From contig NC_052351.1 in assembly GCF_009727055.1 (NCBI RefSeq), forward strand, positions 59,237,508 to 59,301,507: 64,000 bases of DNA. The letters run 5' to 3'. The DNA comes from Benincasa hispida (Eukaryota; Streptophyta; Magnoliopsida; Cucurbitales; Cucurbitaceae). The notes under the pieces are model-generated. The model ran no database searches. It worked only from the letters and a program-made list of their open reading frames with translations, and had not been told where the DNA came from. Positions 35,506 through 46,900 of the stretch are shown here, in pieces. The position numbers and the translations under genes are program-made. The stretch's first letter is position 1; every line of letters begins with the position of its first letter.

Positions 35506-36926
35506 CCAAAAGGGTAAAACTGATTGGTTGCAAATGGATCTACAAGAGAAAACAAGACCAAACTGATAAGGTATAGACCTACAAAGCTAGACTCGTGGAA
35601 AAAAGGGTTTACTCAAAGAGAGGGGTGGACTTTGAAGAAACCTTCTATCTGGTTGCCATGATCAAGTCGATTAGGATACTCTTATCCATTTCCACTTTTT
35701 ATGATTATGAAATCGGCAAATGGATGTTAAACCAACTTTTTTTAATGGCTATCTTGAAGAGAGTATCTATATGTCTTAACCAGAGGGGTTTATTGCACAG
35801 GGTCAAGAGCAAAAGGTTTATAAGTTTAATATATCCATTTATGAGCTAAAACAAGCGTCTCGATCCTAGAACATGAGATTTTGTACTGCGATCAAATCTT
35901 ATGGCTCTGAATAGAATGTTGACAAACCTTGTGTTTACAAGAAGATTGCCAACAAAACTGTAGCTTTTCTGGTTCTATATGTTGATGATATTCTACTCAT
36001 TGGGAATAAAGTAGAATTTCTAGCTAACATTAAGACATGTGTAGCCACGCAATTCCAAATGAAGGATTTGGGAGAAGCACAGTAGTTCTTGGGATCTAAA
36101 TCATTCGAAACCGCAAGAATAGAACGATAGTCTTATCTCAAGCATCTATATAAATGCAATATTCCAAGAAATGTATGTTGCCTTTCAGGTATGGAATTCA
36201 TCTGTCTATGGAATAGTGTCCTAAGATACCTCAAGAGCTTCAGGTTAAGAAACGAATTCCACATGCATCAGCAGTAAGGAGTTTAATGTATGTCATGTTA
36301 TGTACTCGTCCCGACATATGCTATGCAGTTGGAATTGTCGGTAGATATCAGTCCAATTCTAGATATGATCATTAGACTACCGTTAAAAAAATCCTCAAGT
36401 ATCTTCAGAGAACGAGGGACTATATGTTCGTGTATGGTGCTAAGGATCTGATCCTTATTAGATACACTAATTTTGACTTTCTGACCGATATAGATTCTCG
36501 AAAATCTACTTCAGGGTTAATATTCACTCTGAACGGAGGATCTAAAGTATAGAGAAGTATCAAGCAAAGTTGTATTGTTAACTCCACCATGGAAGCTAAG
36601 TATGTAGTTGCCAGTGAAGCAGCTAAAGAAATGGTATGACTTAGAAAGTTCTTGACTGATTTGGAAGTCTCTTCGAATATGCATCTGTCTATCACTCTAT
36701 ATTGCGATAATAGTGGTGCAGTTGCTAATTCAAAGGAACCTAGAAGCCATAAGTGCAGAAAACACATAGAACGCAAGTACCATTTCATCAGGGAGATCGT
36801 ATACCGAGGAAACGTGATTGTCATGCAGATTGCCTCTAAAGACAACTTGGCTGATCCATTTACAAAGGCCCTCTCGGCTAAAGTGTTCAAGGGTCACCTA
36901 GTGGGACTAAGATTGCAAAATAGATA
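35506..36926 (+). pseudogene. R2 reverse transcriptase and RNase H remnant
   Basis: Reverse transcriptase pieces are readable in several frames: WIYKRKQDQTDKV, GVDFEETF, LYVDDILLIGN (about 35975) and QFQMKDLGEAQ. A LCTRPDICYAVG block lies at 36300. The RNase H part (36430-36926) contains the TMEAKYVVASEAAKE-like site and YCDNSGAVANSKEPRSHK. KHIERKYHFIREIV and ADPFTKALSAKVF follow. Many stops and small frame changes occur, but no large deletion. Confidence 0.9.
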
Positions 36927-37050
36927 GTTATAGGGCAAGTGGGAGCAGTATTGGGTATCTGATTTCCTAGTTTATTGTATTTATTCTTTCATTACTCAGC
37001 CTTGTACATGTCTTTGTATATATCTGTAAAATCTACTGGAGTTTTAGTCT

Positions 37051-37061
37051 AAGTGGGAGTT
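37051..37061 (+). promoter_or_regulatory. Polypurine tract of R2
   Basis: AAGTGGGAG with two further T lies directly before the 3' LTR start TGTTGGG. This is the expected plus-strand primer position. Confidence 0.85.
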
Positions 37062-39097
37062 TGTTGGGTTGTATGTCCTAAAACTCGCAGTTTGCAATGT
37101 TAAACATGTTCTATTATCAATAAAGATGTTATTGACATCTATTCAATAAAAGTGTTATTGAATATGTGAATTGCACTTGTAAAGTCTAAATCCAATAACT
37201 AAAGATCCATGGCTATTATATGAATACATGAACTTTATGTGGAGACACAAGAGTGTATCAAGTTTAGTAAATAGCCAAAATGGTCTATTGTATACGAATA
37301 AAGTTAGGTACCTTATTCTGGTAACACTATTGGATGCGACCCACTCTGTAGTTGTTACAATTTGTTGTAAAGTGCTACAAACGAAGTGATCTTAATTCAT
37401 TCATGTATTGACATGAGGAGTGATGGTGTCTTATTCAATGAGTTTGTATAAGATCGGACCAACAAATAAGTCAATCTTACTTTATAACACTGTTTACTGT
37501 TTAAGACTGACTATTTCAAAGCGATGACCTAGGTAACTTGACCTTAATCCTGTGCTAACTATGAACTCCTGTTTATTCGGGATTATCCTTAGATTTGCAT
37601 GGAAGAGGGTTGGCTTAACAATGCCAACTCAATAAGGCTCCCATTTCAGGGGTAAGACCGGGTAGATAGCTTGGGACATAGGGTGCAAGATGAAGTTCAC
37701 TCCTACCCACTTTTAGAGATAGTAGAGAGGTTTTTCCCTTAACTGCTTACTCTAGGTCTTGAATAAGGGGCCCCACACTCTCATTAGCACAAGAGGGACT
37801 CAGTTTAGTGATTGGGTCACAAACAAATTGTTCATTAGAGGATCAATGGGACTTAAGGAGCAAGATGTAATCTTGGGGGTAAAATAATTTTTGACCCAGC
37901 CGTTATTACGAATACCCTATGAAAGGTTAACTTACTAATCATGGTTATATCGAGTGGACATAATATATCTATAATGAGGGGAGTGTAACTACTGATTTTT
38001 AGTGGAGTGACCCGGTAGTTAACGAATGGTGGTTAATTAGGTTAAAGAGTTTAGTCAGTTAATCGCAGATTGTTGGAGCCCATGATCTGTAGGTCCATGA
38101 GGTTCCCCTACTAGCTCATATTGGACTAAACTTTAGAACAGTGTGACGAACAAATTTGAAGTGTTCAAATTCGATTTTTAGAGGAAAGTGAAATATATAC
38201 GATATATTTAACCTAATGTTTAATTGTAAATTAAACATAAAGAGAGAGAAAATAGGAGATATTTAAATAAGATTTAAATATCAAGATTATGAATATGGAT
38301 TCATATTCATTGGGATTATCATTGAATTTAATATTAAATTAAATTAATTAAATTATTTAATTAATTATTTAATATTAATTTAATTTTAAAATTGTTTATT
38401 AGAATTAATTTTGAAATTAAATGGAATTAGTCAAAATCGCATTAAAAGTCAAATTCTTGACTAGGTGAAAAATGCATTGAAAGTCAAATTGTTAACTTTT
38501 GACTTTGAAAGTCAAAAAGTCAAATTTGTTAACTTTAGACTTTGAGAGTCAAACTTTGACCATTTGACCAAGTTAGTGGATAGATCCAAGAAATTGTGGG
38601 TGGGAAATGTCAACTTTTGCATTGCTAAGTGTTGTCTTATTTGAAAACACTTACCCCGCTAAATCCCACTTTGAGTTAGTGGATTTTTTAGTGTCAAATT
38701 CTGATCAAACTCAAAGTTGCATGTTTTTACATGTAATGGTCTTTAAAAAGAAGAGTTTATTGTTGTTTAGGACTCTTGGCCATAGTGGAAATTGATGAGA
38801 TTATGTGATAATCTCATAACAATTTTCTCTTAAAGACTTAACCTTTTCCTCTCTGAATTAATCACTCACCGAATTCCACCATCCTGTTCTAAGGCCAAAG
38901 AATAGTCGGGAAGACTCTCGTGGTGGTCTATGAACCGTTCGTGAGGAGATTGGAGCTAATTTGGAGAAGATTCAAAGTCAACAAAGGTTGTATTTCTACT
39001 TCCCCTTTTACTTTATTTAGTTGTATGTTTATCCTTTGTGATTAACCTAATTAGAGTATTTTAGATCTGTTTTTCTTCCGTTGTGTTCGTTCTATCA
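37062..39097 (+). repeat. 3' LTR of R2
   Basis: It starts TGTTGGGTTGTATG after the purine tract and ends TCTATCA at 39097, for 2036 bp. It aligns with the 5' LTR from 27697. Near 38445-38570 it has an extra round of the AAAGTCAAATT and GACTTTGA words relative to the 5' copy. The central block with GGTCCATGAGGT is also recognisable in the R1 LTR family, showing a remote LTR relationship. Confidence 0.9.
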
Positions 39098-39394
39098 TTA
39101 AGCTGAATTCTCTAAAACACTCATGAGACCAGGCGGTGTTCAAGGCCAAAATGAACACAGCAACAAGAACAAACTTTGTTGTAATGAGAAATTGTGTTCC
39201 TTAGTTTACTCTAGAACGACTGACAGTTCAAGGCATCAAGTCCACTTATTAGTTAAGTAAACTTGATTGATGTTCACTAGGGAATGTTCAAAGTGTTTAC
39301 TACTTATCTCAATGTAGATTCTTCATTGGAAAATACCGAACGTTTTCTTTTTTCTTTTATCTTAATTCGTCAACTTACCGTCTACAGGGGGATT
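39098..39394. other. Unclassified sequence ending in a polypurine tract
   Basis: It shows no recognised protein. It ends CAGGGGGATTG immediately before the LTR-like start at 39395, so it may be the 3' untranslated tail of a lost retrotransposon. CTAAAACACTCATGAGACCA and the following segment to 39250 could be old coding sequence, but I cannot name it. Confidence 0.35.
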
Positions 39395-39840
39395 GTTGGA
39401 ATAAGTGGTAGTGATCATTCATGTAGAGTTATATCGACTTATAAATGAACATGTCTTTTTCGTAATTAACCAACTTGAAGAAGAGACATGACTATTCGAA
39501 TGGCCACAAATAGTAAAAACATATGCATCTTTTTTAAATTGCAAAAAAATAAGAAGTTTTAACAGTTACTTTTCTCCCATAAAAACATTTCTCCCTTTTT
39601 GTAGACTGGTTCGAGTTCGGTTTATTTCTACAAAGTATAGTTGATTGGATCTTGTGGATGAGGTGTTGCTTTCATAAGAAAGTTAATTTGTTCTATCATG
39701 GGAGACAATTACTCAAGAAACTAGGGACTAGAGTTAGTAAAATTGTCTTAAGGAGATAACCTGAAGTTGTTGGGCTCAAATTCTATCACGTTTGCAAGGT
39801 TATATATTTTCTCATATTTTTGGTGAAATTATTCATATAA
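39395..39840 (+). repeat. LTR-like fragment, copy 2
   Basis: It begins TGTTGGAATAAGTGG after a GGGGGA tract and aligns with 25252-25560. The last part (39785-39835, TTTGGTGAAATTATTCATAT) matches the end of copy 1 in inverted orientation. No matching 5' partner or primer site is in the window. Confidence 0.55.
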
Positions 39841-40144
39841 AATTTATTACAAATATAAATATAAATTACCAACTCGTACATCTAAGGGGGTGTTTGGGCC
39901 TCCAACTTTAAGTAGATGGAGTGTGCAATTATATCTAACTCCATGTTTGAGACTTCAATTCTACTAGTGACAGTTTCTAACTATTAACTATGGTATTACT
40001 ATTCTAATTATTGTTACTATTTCAATTATAATAGTGGCTCTACTGTTGATACATCAGTGTTGCTATTTCAACTATTATAATCTAGAAAGTGATTTTGTGG
40101 AAGCACTAGTGCTATTGAAAGCGAAGTTGTATTGCCTACTAGTG

Positions 40145-40926
40145 TCACTAATGATATAAGACATGTTGAGAATGTAAGAGATACAATACACAAATTGTAC
40201 CTACTATGCCAACATCCACAAGTGGAGTAAATGAACCCACACCCACAACCATTATTTCACTTGCAGAGCTGCACAATGAGAACAGCTCAGTAAATGAAGT
40301 AGTTGGTTTGGGCAAAGTTACCAACAAAGAACCCATCAATTCTCCTTTGTGATTTTGTTATTGATTCTATAGGAAAATATCAAAGCTCATCCCCAATTCA
40401 CTGGCTTTCACAAATTCCTTTGGTACTTGTTACTTTATAACAAATTTTGTGAACTATGATCAATTTCCTAATGACATCATACATTTCTTTTAGCAGTAAC
40501 TATAATGCACGAGCCTCGTAATTTTAATCAGACTATGAAAGATGTTGGTTGGAGAAAAATCATGCAAAAAGAAATAATGGCTTTGGAAAGTAATAAAACT
40601 TGGGTCATGGAAGCTTTGTCTCTAGACAAGAAAGCACTTGGATGCAAATGGATACATAAAATCAAATATGATGTAGATGAAAAAATTGAACGACCCAAGG
40701 CTCATCTTGTAATTTTTGACAATCATAATGTTGAGGATATTGACTATAACAAGACTTTGGTCCCAGTGGAAAAAATGGTAATTGTACGAGCTCTTTAGCA
40801 TTTGCAGCTACAAATAATTAGAAGCTAAATCAGGTGGATGCTACCAATGCTTTTCTCCATTAGGATCTCGATTAGTAAGTGTATATGAAATTACCACCTG
40901 GCTTTACTGGCAATATGTCAGGTATA
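40145..40926 (+). pseudogene. Copia reverse transcriptase fragment of a different lineage
   Basis: From 40505, residues read HEPRNFNQTMKDVGWRKIMQ, LGCKWIHKIKYDVDEKIER and, after a stop at 40797, a NQVDVTNAF-like piece and YMKLPPGFTGN. These are the copia reverse transcriptase N-terminal blocks, but of a type different from R1 and R2. Upstream pieces near 40410-40500 (FVNYDQFPNDIIHFF) fit the connection before it. The fragment ends at the hairpin at 40927. Confidence 0.8.
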
Positions 40927-40957
40927 ATGTGTCACCTCACTTTTTGAGGTGACACAT
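40927..40957. repeat. Perfect 13 bp hairpin at a breakpoint
   Basis: ATGTGTCACCTCA is followed by the 5 base loop CTTTT and then its exact inverse TGAGGTGACACAT. The hairpin lies exactly where one copia fragment ends and an inverted fragment of another begins. The left arm reads on from the first fragment, and the right arm belongs to the inverted one. Confidence 0.85.
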
Positions 40958-41250
40958 ATGGGACTCATCTCATCTCCTCAACCTCTTGAGGCGTCTTAGG
41001 ACACATTTCCTTATACAAAGTGACTCCATGCCTGAATGGCTATAGGCCTCTCTTGGAGTCCTGCATTGAGTACTTGAGCAACATCTTGTCAATGTCGATG
41101 CCTGAGACAGTGCTAGCACTTTATTCTTACGATCCCGAAAGATTTGTATACCTAGAACAAACTGAGCCTCTCCCAAATCTTTCATTTGGAATTGGGTCGC
41201 TAACCAATTCTTAACTGCAGTCAGCAAACCTACATCATTCCCAATGAGTA
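40958..41250 (-). pseudogene. Inverted copia reverse transcriptase segment
   Basis: On the minus strand, 41250-40958 reads LLIGND, then LLTAVKNWLATQFQMKDLGE, FVLGIQIFRDRKNKVLALSQ and RLKRLRR. It is very close to R1 at 18550-18840. It is the piece that should come just before the forward RNase H fragment at 41432, so this is a local inversion of about 290 bp. About 30 residues between the two are missing. Confidence 0.9.
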
Positions 41251-41431
41251 GTAGAAAAAGGAATAAATATAGTGATAATTTGATTCTTCGTCGCCGTAGG
41301 CGGTTCGCGAAAAAAGATAGCGAAAAAAATTATCCAAATTATAAGAAAACCCATAGAGGCCACAATTGCAACAAGAGATACTTTTTCTCGAAATATGGGT
41401 GGATTCACAATCCACTGCCTTGATCCACTTA
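41250..41431. other. Mosaic of plastid-derived fragments filling a breakpoint
   Basis: 41250-41299 encodes SRKRNKYSDNLILRRR, the C-terminus of plastid ribosomal protein L2. 41297-41335 on the minus strand reads IIFFAIFFREP, matching the C-terminal part of photosystem II protein T. 41398-41431 on the minus strand matches the 5' half of plastid tRNA-His(GUG) through the anticodon loop (GGATTGTGAATCC). 41336-41397 is unassigned. These genes are not adjacent in plant plastid genomes, so several pieces were joined. None is functional: the tRNA is cut and the proteins are fragments. Confidence 0.7.
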
Positions 41432-42060
41432 GGTACCAGCCTAATCTAGGGTTAGATTACTGGATTGTGGTTAAGAACTTCCTCAAGTATCTTAGGAGAA
41501 CGAGGGACTACATGTTGGTGTATAGAGCTAAGGATTTGATCTTTACATGATACACTGACTCTGATTTCTAAACTATCAGACTCTGATTTCCAAACTGACA
41601 ATGATTCTAGGAAATCCACATCAAGATCAGTGTTCACCCTGAATGGGGGAGTTGTAGTATGGTGTAGCATCAAGCAAGGATGTATTGCAGACTCCACTAT
41701 GGAGGCTGAATATGTAGTTGCTTGTAAAGCAGAAAAAGAAACAGTTTGGCTCAAGAAGTTCCTATTTGAAAGTCATTCCGAACATGGACTTGTCTGTCAC
41801 CTTATACTGGGACCAACAGTGGGGTCGTAGCCAGCTCTAAAGAGCTTCGGAGCCACACACGAGGAAAACATATTGAGAGGAAGTATCACCTAATACGAGA
41901 GATTGTGTAATGAAGAAATATGATTGTCACAAAGATCGCTTCAGAGCACAACATAACTTATCCATTTACAAAGGCTCTCTCGACTAAAGTGTTCGAGAGT
42001 CATCTAGAGTCTAGGTTTGCGAGACATGTACATTGTATAATCTAGGATAAGTGGGAGATG
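41432..42060 (+). pseudogene. R5 copia RNase H remnant
   Basis: It resumes as RYQPNLGLDYW and VVKNFLKYLRRTRDYML, then FTLNGGVVVWCSIKQGCIAD and STMEAEYVVACKAEKETVWL, the RNase H region. The continuation near 41810-42040 gives NSGVVASSKELRSH-like, GKHIERKYHLIREIV-like and PFTKALSTKVFESHL-like sequence in shifted frames. It is the same family as R1/R2. The residues between 41560 and 41590 contain a short local duplication of an ACTCTGATTTC word. Confidence 0.85.
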
Positions 42061-42174
42061 TGTAATGGGTATATGGATGTCCTAGTTTATTGTATTTATT
42101 TACCATTCCCATTGTTTTGGGTTATTGATATTATGTACATCCCACTAACTAAAGTTTTAGTTCAAGTGAGAGTT

Positions 42175-43090
42175 TTTTAGGTTTTATGCCTTAAAACTCG
42201 TAGATAGAAAATATAAACAATTGATTGTATCAATAAAGAGTTATTGATGTTATTTCAATAAGGGTTATTGGTTGTGTCGTATTTGTTTTTTCTTAATAAC
42301 CCTAAATCCAATAAACTAATATCCTAGGCTATCTTATGAGTCTTGAACTATATGTGGAGACATACGGGAATCAATGTTTAGGATACAATCTATAGGGTCT
42401 ATAATATAGGGATAAGATTGGGTACCTTATCCAGGTGACATTATGGATACAACCCACTTTGTATTTAATACAAACACAATAATCCAACACGTTCGTATAG
42501 ATGACATGCGAGTAAAGGTATTCTATGCAATGAGTTTGCATAAGACCGAACTGCATAATAGAACCCACTAGATGTAACTCTATTGACTAGTTAGATTCCT
42601 ATTTCAATAGGATGACCTAGGCAATTTAGTCTTAATCCTGAGTGTATTATGAACTCCTGTTCACGAGGGCTTGTCCTTTTATTTATATGGGTGAGATTAG
42701 TTAGTTTGTCAACTTAATATGCCAACCATTTTTAGGACAAGACCAAGTGGAGAGCTGAGAACATAATAAGACAAGATGGATTTCCTTCCTTCCTGACTAT
42801 AGGGTAAGTAGATGAGTGTTCTCCTAAGTATTGTCTTGGGACTTTAGCAAAGGGTCCTACTCTCTTATGACCCGGAAGGGGTAACAGTTGGACAATAAAT
42901 AGGTTGTTCACTAGAGGAGCACGGTACTTAAGGATAAAGAAGTAACCCAGGGGTAAAACGGTAATTTTGACCCAGCTGATATTACGAATACTCGTGAAGG
43001 ATTAACTTCTTGTTATTGGTCTATGTCCCTGGACACAAAAAAATATTTGCAGTGAGAATAGTATAGTTGTGGGTCTTTAGTGGAGTATAC
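42175..43090 (+). repeat. 3' LTR fragment of R5
   Basis: After a CAAGTGAGAG purine tract the sequence aligns with the R2 3' LTR: CCTTAAAACTCGTAG, ATCAATAAAGAGTTATTGAT and TGTGGAGACATA. The start is mutated (TTTTAGG for TGTTGGG). The match follows the R2 LTR until AGTGGAGTATAC near 43090, about half of the LTR, and then stops. Confidence 0.8.
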
Positions 43091-44270
43091 TGGCAAAAAC
43101 ATGATGCATTCGTAACATGCGATGAATTGAGTACGATCTATGAAGTTATAACACTTTTTTTATCTGGTAGAACCCAAGTGCAAATTCAACCAGAGTCCTG
43201 GTAAGTCTAGGGTCGAACTCAGAGATTGCTTGTAAATGTGTGGTGAAACTAAAAATATGATCTTAATGCAAATTGAAATGTTCAAAAAGGGCTGATTGGA
43301 GGTGTTATTCTAATTTTAAAATCTATGCGATGAAAATGATGCTCAAGTGAAACGATATGGATTATGGTTGTTGGTGATAGATATGCGATGATAGGGTTGA
43401 GAAGAATTTTTCACTAACACTTCCTAACAACTAAATGGATTATGCGTCAAGCGATGCACTCAATATTACAATCATCACTTCTCAGTGTATCCAGCCACAT
43501 TATTTTATCTCTAAGATGCATGCGATGAGTGCAATATGCAGAAAGTATACTTATTTCTAAGGAACATATTCTCTTGTTTTATGAGTTCCAAATCTAAATT
43601 CTTTCAAACTCAGTTTAAATTTACTTAGAACAATCTTTCAATTTATTCAAGTAATCATATAAGCATACATAAAACAAGTTTATCGCATATTTCTCGTGTT
43701 GCTTAGTAGTGTTAGCTACATACTTCTCGACCTATTAGACAAGGGATCGGAGCAAGCTAGAAGTAGGGAGAAGGACTTACCTTTTTGTAGTGTAGTCATG
43801 TTCTATTTATAGTGGAGTTTAGGGGTCTTCCTTGTCATTTTAGGGTTAGGAATCCACTTCCTTTACCCATTTGAAAACTAGACACTCAAGGATTAGATTT
43901 GGGTCACTAAGGATGTTCCAGTATAGAGGTTAACTCTCCTTATTTTACTTTTATCTTTATCTCTTATCGATCCAAAATTATCCATAAACAACCTTAAACA
44001 TTCAATTGTGTGTCTAAAAAATTTATGAATATTTTAAAATTTTGAATCAATTAAACACCTAATAAATAAACTTAAAAATTAAGGACCCACTAAAAAAAGT
44101 AGGGGTGTAAACAGGTAAGGTTGAACCGGTTTTCCTTCAAAGCAACCTAGTCCGATCCGAACTCGATCTTATGTGGACATAAAGTGAACCTAACATGATC
44201 AGGTGAGCTCGGGTCTCAAAGCAGGTCGGGTGAAAATGGGTTAAAAAATATATAAATTTAGAATCATACA
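43091..44270. repeat. LTR-like non-coding block with GCGATG words
   Basis: No protein is seen. The words GCGATGA or GCGATGC recur at irregular spacing between 43110 and 43540, and GGGTCGAACTCAGAG near 43210 resembles the GGGTCGAACCACAG word in the solo LTR at 58650. Both suggest LTR fragments of unidentified families. From 44100 on, GGTGTAAACAGG...GAACCGGTT-type sequence resembles common non-autonomous elements, but no edges are clear. Confidence 0.4.
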
Positions 44271-44274
44271 TTTG

Positions 44275-45004
44275 GGAAATTTGTATGGATAGGTCAAATT
44301 TTGAGGCCCATTCGAAATTCGGCCCAACTTTTAAAAACACTCGAATTTTGGCCTTCTGATGACATCAATCGCTTGTGAAATGTCTGTTTAGTCCCCAAAA
44401 TATTCGATGTCGCACCCGCATCACAGATTCTCGCTCATTCATCTAATTTTGGACTCATTCCTCTCGTGTCTTCCTCCCATTCTTCATCGGATAGATTGAA
44501 CGTTTTAAATTTTAAATTTCAGTCCGCCGGCTTCTTCTTCGTCTTCTTCTTCTTTTTTCTTGTGTCTTTCTTTTTCTTTTTCTTTCTTATTTTGGCTTTC
44601 TTTTCTTCTTCTTTCTGAATTCAAATGAAGAAAAAAAACTCAAAGAGAAAAACCTCAAAATTGATAAGGAAAAGCTAGGGAGAAACGAGAGGAAGAAGCG
44701 AGAGGAAGAGACGAGAGGAAGAAACAAGAGGAAGAATTCAAAAGAAGGGAAAAAATCAAGGAAAAAATGATGGAGAAGAATGTGAATTGAGGAGCGAGAT
44801 GAAGGAATGAGAAGAACGAGATAGAGGAACGAGAGGAAAGAGCGAGAATTTTGTGTTGCGTCTAGCCTCGTGCACGTTTTGGGGTTAAAACGGTATTTTT
44901 GCACATGGTTGATATCATTAAGAGACCAATTTTCAAGCTTTTTTGAAAGGTGGGTCAAATTTCGAGTGGGCCTCAAAATTTGACCCATCCGTACAAAATT
45001 TTCC
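44275..45004. mobile_element. Non-autonomous inverted-repeat element, Mutator type
   Basis: About 130 bp at each end are inverted copies: GGTCAAATTTTGAGGCCCA at 44292 pairs with TGGGCCTCAAAATTTGACCC near 44967, and the pairing extends inward through a TGACATCAATCGC/GGTTGATATCATTA block. The 470 bp interior is pyrimidine-rich then purine-rich (GAGAGGAAGA words at 44690-44760) and codes for nothing recognisable. Long inverted repeats without coding capacity fit a small MULE. I do not see a matching 9 bp duplication, so the superfamily is inferred. Confidence 0.7.
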
Positions 45005-45154
45005 TTTTTTCTTCGTTCTCTTTCAGATCTGAAGCAAGAGGTGAGTTCTTCTAGATATTTTTCTCATCTCCTTCTTAGATCTTCTTATTTTCCCTCTTAG
45101 ATCTTTTTCTTCTTCTTCGATTTCTTTTTCTTTTTCTTTTTCGGGTTTCAAGCA
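45005..45154. other. Short CT-rich spacer
   Basis: T/C-rich sequence with CTTCTT and TTTTTCTTTTTC runs. It is the left host flank of the hAT-type insertion; the same kind of sequence continues on the other side from 46160. Confidence 0.5.
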
Positions 45155-45162
45155 GTAGAGAG

Positions 45163-46151
45163 TAAGGGTGTACATAATCCGGGTTGGGCCAAATTAGGTT
45201 AATTTTTTGGACCAACCCAAAAATTTGGGTTGGCCTTACCCTTAACCCTATCGATTCCATTTTGAAGGGTCAACCCAACCTAATCCAATATTTTTGGGTT
45301 GGTTCAGGTTGGTTCATCGGGTTGTTTTTTTTCAATTTGTTTTTCTTTTCTTCTTTTTCCCTTCCTTTCCTCTCCACTAATCTGATGTTTATTACTGTAG
45401 ATCAAGAGACTAAGTGAGAAATTGAAAGAATGAAAAAAATCAACAACGTAGAAAACATAATCATAAATGAATTGGAATAGAATCAGAACCAAAGAACTCA
45501 AAATAGCTAAAATTAGAGCTTAAAAGAAATAAGAAACCCGATGAAACGAAAAATTCATAAAAAATTAAAGAAGTAACTACAAACCTTACATTGACGCCAG
45601 ATCTCTTGCGTTGGAAAGACCAAGAAGGGGATAAATCAAGAGAAAAGTCAAATTGTTGCAAGCAAAGAAATAATTGGAAGAGTGTTTGAGAGGTGAATTG
45701 TTGGTGAAGGGTGAAGTCATCGGAATCGAAGGAAATGGAGCATTGATGAGTTGAAGTAAGAAAGATTCTGAGAGCGAGAGGAAGGTTGTGAGAGACGAGA
45801 TTGACACGAAGAAGGAGACCATAGCGAGCAATTGAGAAGTTCAATGAGAGGGAGATGGCTAGGGGAGATCGATGAAGGAGGGCTGATGCAGATGAATAAA
45901 ATCGCAGATTCATTTGCAAGGGTGGGGAGGAGGCGTTGTGTGACGACTGCGGCTGAGCTAGGTTAAACTAAAGGGTTTTGTTTATATATATATATAAACT
46001 GGATCAAGTCGGGTTGACCTAGTCAAAAATTTATAAACCCGAAACCCGACCCGAAAATATATTTTAAAAAATTTTCAACCCAACCCAACCCTTACAATTT
46101 GGGTAGGGTATTCCGGGTTGGTTGGGTTACCGGGTTTTTTGTACACTCCTA
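45163..46151. mobile_element. hAT-type non-autonomous element, 989 bp, exact 8 bp duplication
   Basis: The ends TAAGGGTGTACA and TGTACACTCCTA are imperfect inverted repeats. They are bordered by exact GTAGAGAG octamers at 45155-45162 and 46152-46159, and 8 bp duplications are the hallmark of hAT elements. Subterminal regions are full of GGGTTGG and CCAACCC words in opposite orientations, as in transposase-binding subterminal repeats. The interior holds a 152-residue minus-strand frame (45919-45461) without known domains; I see no transposase. Confidence 0.9.
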
Positions 46152-46159
46152 GTAGAGAG

Positions 46160-46567
46160 GAGTTTTCTTTCTCTTTTTTTTCCTCTTTAAGTTTCATTTC
46201 AAGCCAAAGAGAGAGGGGAGAAGATTTCTTCTTTTTTTTTTTTTCCTTTTATTTGGGTTTCATTTAGAGAGAGAGAGAATATCTTTTCCCCTTTTCTTGA
46301 GATTTTATTTCTAGCACAGTAAAGGGGAGAGAGATCAGTTTCATTTTACAACCAGATCATTAAAAAAAAAAAAAAAAAAAAAAAGAAATGGTTGTGATAT
46401 CGAAAACAAAATGAAGGAAAAGTTTAAAAATGACCTATTTTAAGGTGGGTTTGGACAAACGGTGGACTGAATCAAACCAGACCATATTATTTTTATTTTG
46501 TTAAAAACTGGCCCAAATCAAACCAATTCGTCTAGTACAGTCCATCGGTTTGATTTGATTTTTTACA
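46160..46567. other. CT-rich sequence and poly(A) tract
   Basis: The region starts with T/C runs and GAGAGA words, has an A-run of about 22 bases at 46362-46384, and then GGTGGGTTTGGACAAACGG with a TCGGTTTGATTTGATT word. The latter phrases resemble ends of common plant MITE-like repeats, but I found no pair of ends. Confidence 0.4.
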
Positions 46568-46900
46568 TCCCAGAAAAAGGGAGACCACTTCATTTAAGCA
46601 CATAATAACAATTAATAATACAAATGGAATGGAACCACAAATCCCTACTTTATACAATCACTTTCCATGGCAATCACATATTGTTCACATAAAAGCTAGT
46701 AAAGTCCTAGCATTGTTCTTTCACATTTCCTTCCTACCAAGCATCACATGTTGAATCATAAATGTTACAATTTTCGGTTTTATCATGGTCACTTGAAAAT
46801 AAACATGTCTGTCTAGAAGTAGTGGTATGTCTATCATTCTTTTCAATGTGGTAGTTACAAATTTAGTATAATTTAAATACAATATAATAATAAATAATTT
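46568..46900. repeat. Dispersed duplicate, copy 2
   Basis: Second copy of the 24828-25135 sequence. It carries an additional ~45-50 bp near 46645-46690 (CCCTACTTTATACAATCAC) that is absent from copy 1. Divergence is moderate, with many single-base differences, so the duplication is old. Confidence 0.75.

Larger units (their letters stand above)
27697..39097 (+). mobile_element. Ty1/copia retrotransposon R2 with both LTRs
   Basis: The 5' LTR (27697-29671, missing about its first 60 bp), primer binding site, long leader, gag-pol, polypurine tract and 3' LTR (37062-39097) are all in order. Gag is internally deleted and the integrase is split by an antisense solo LTR at 32567-34528. R2 is a sister of R1: the proteins and parts of the leader align, although the LTRs differ. 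Because the left edge is damaged, the target duplication (TTAAG on the right) cannot be confirmed. Confidence 0.9.

Noticed and set aside
41398..41431. Functional tRNA-His gene
   Set aside because: Only about the 5' half of a plastid trnH is present; the acceptor start and the T arm are missing.
44587..44988. 133-residue minus-strand protein
   Set aside because: It runs from the inverted repeat into a purine-rich interior and consists of Ser/Phe/Leu runs; it is best explained by composition.
45461..45919. 152-residue minus-strand gene inside the hAT-type element
   Set aside because: No recognisable domain; overlapping frames are also open. Kept only as a possible captured fragment.
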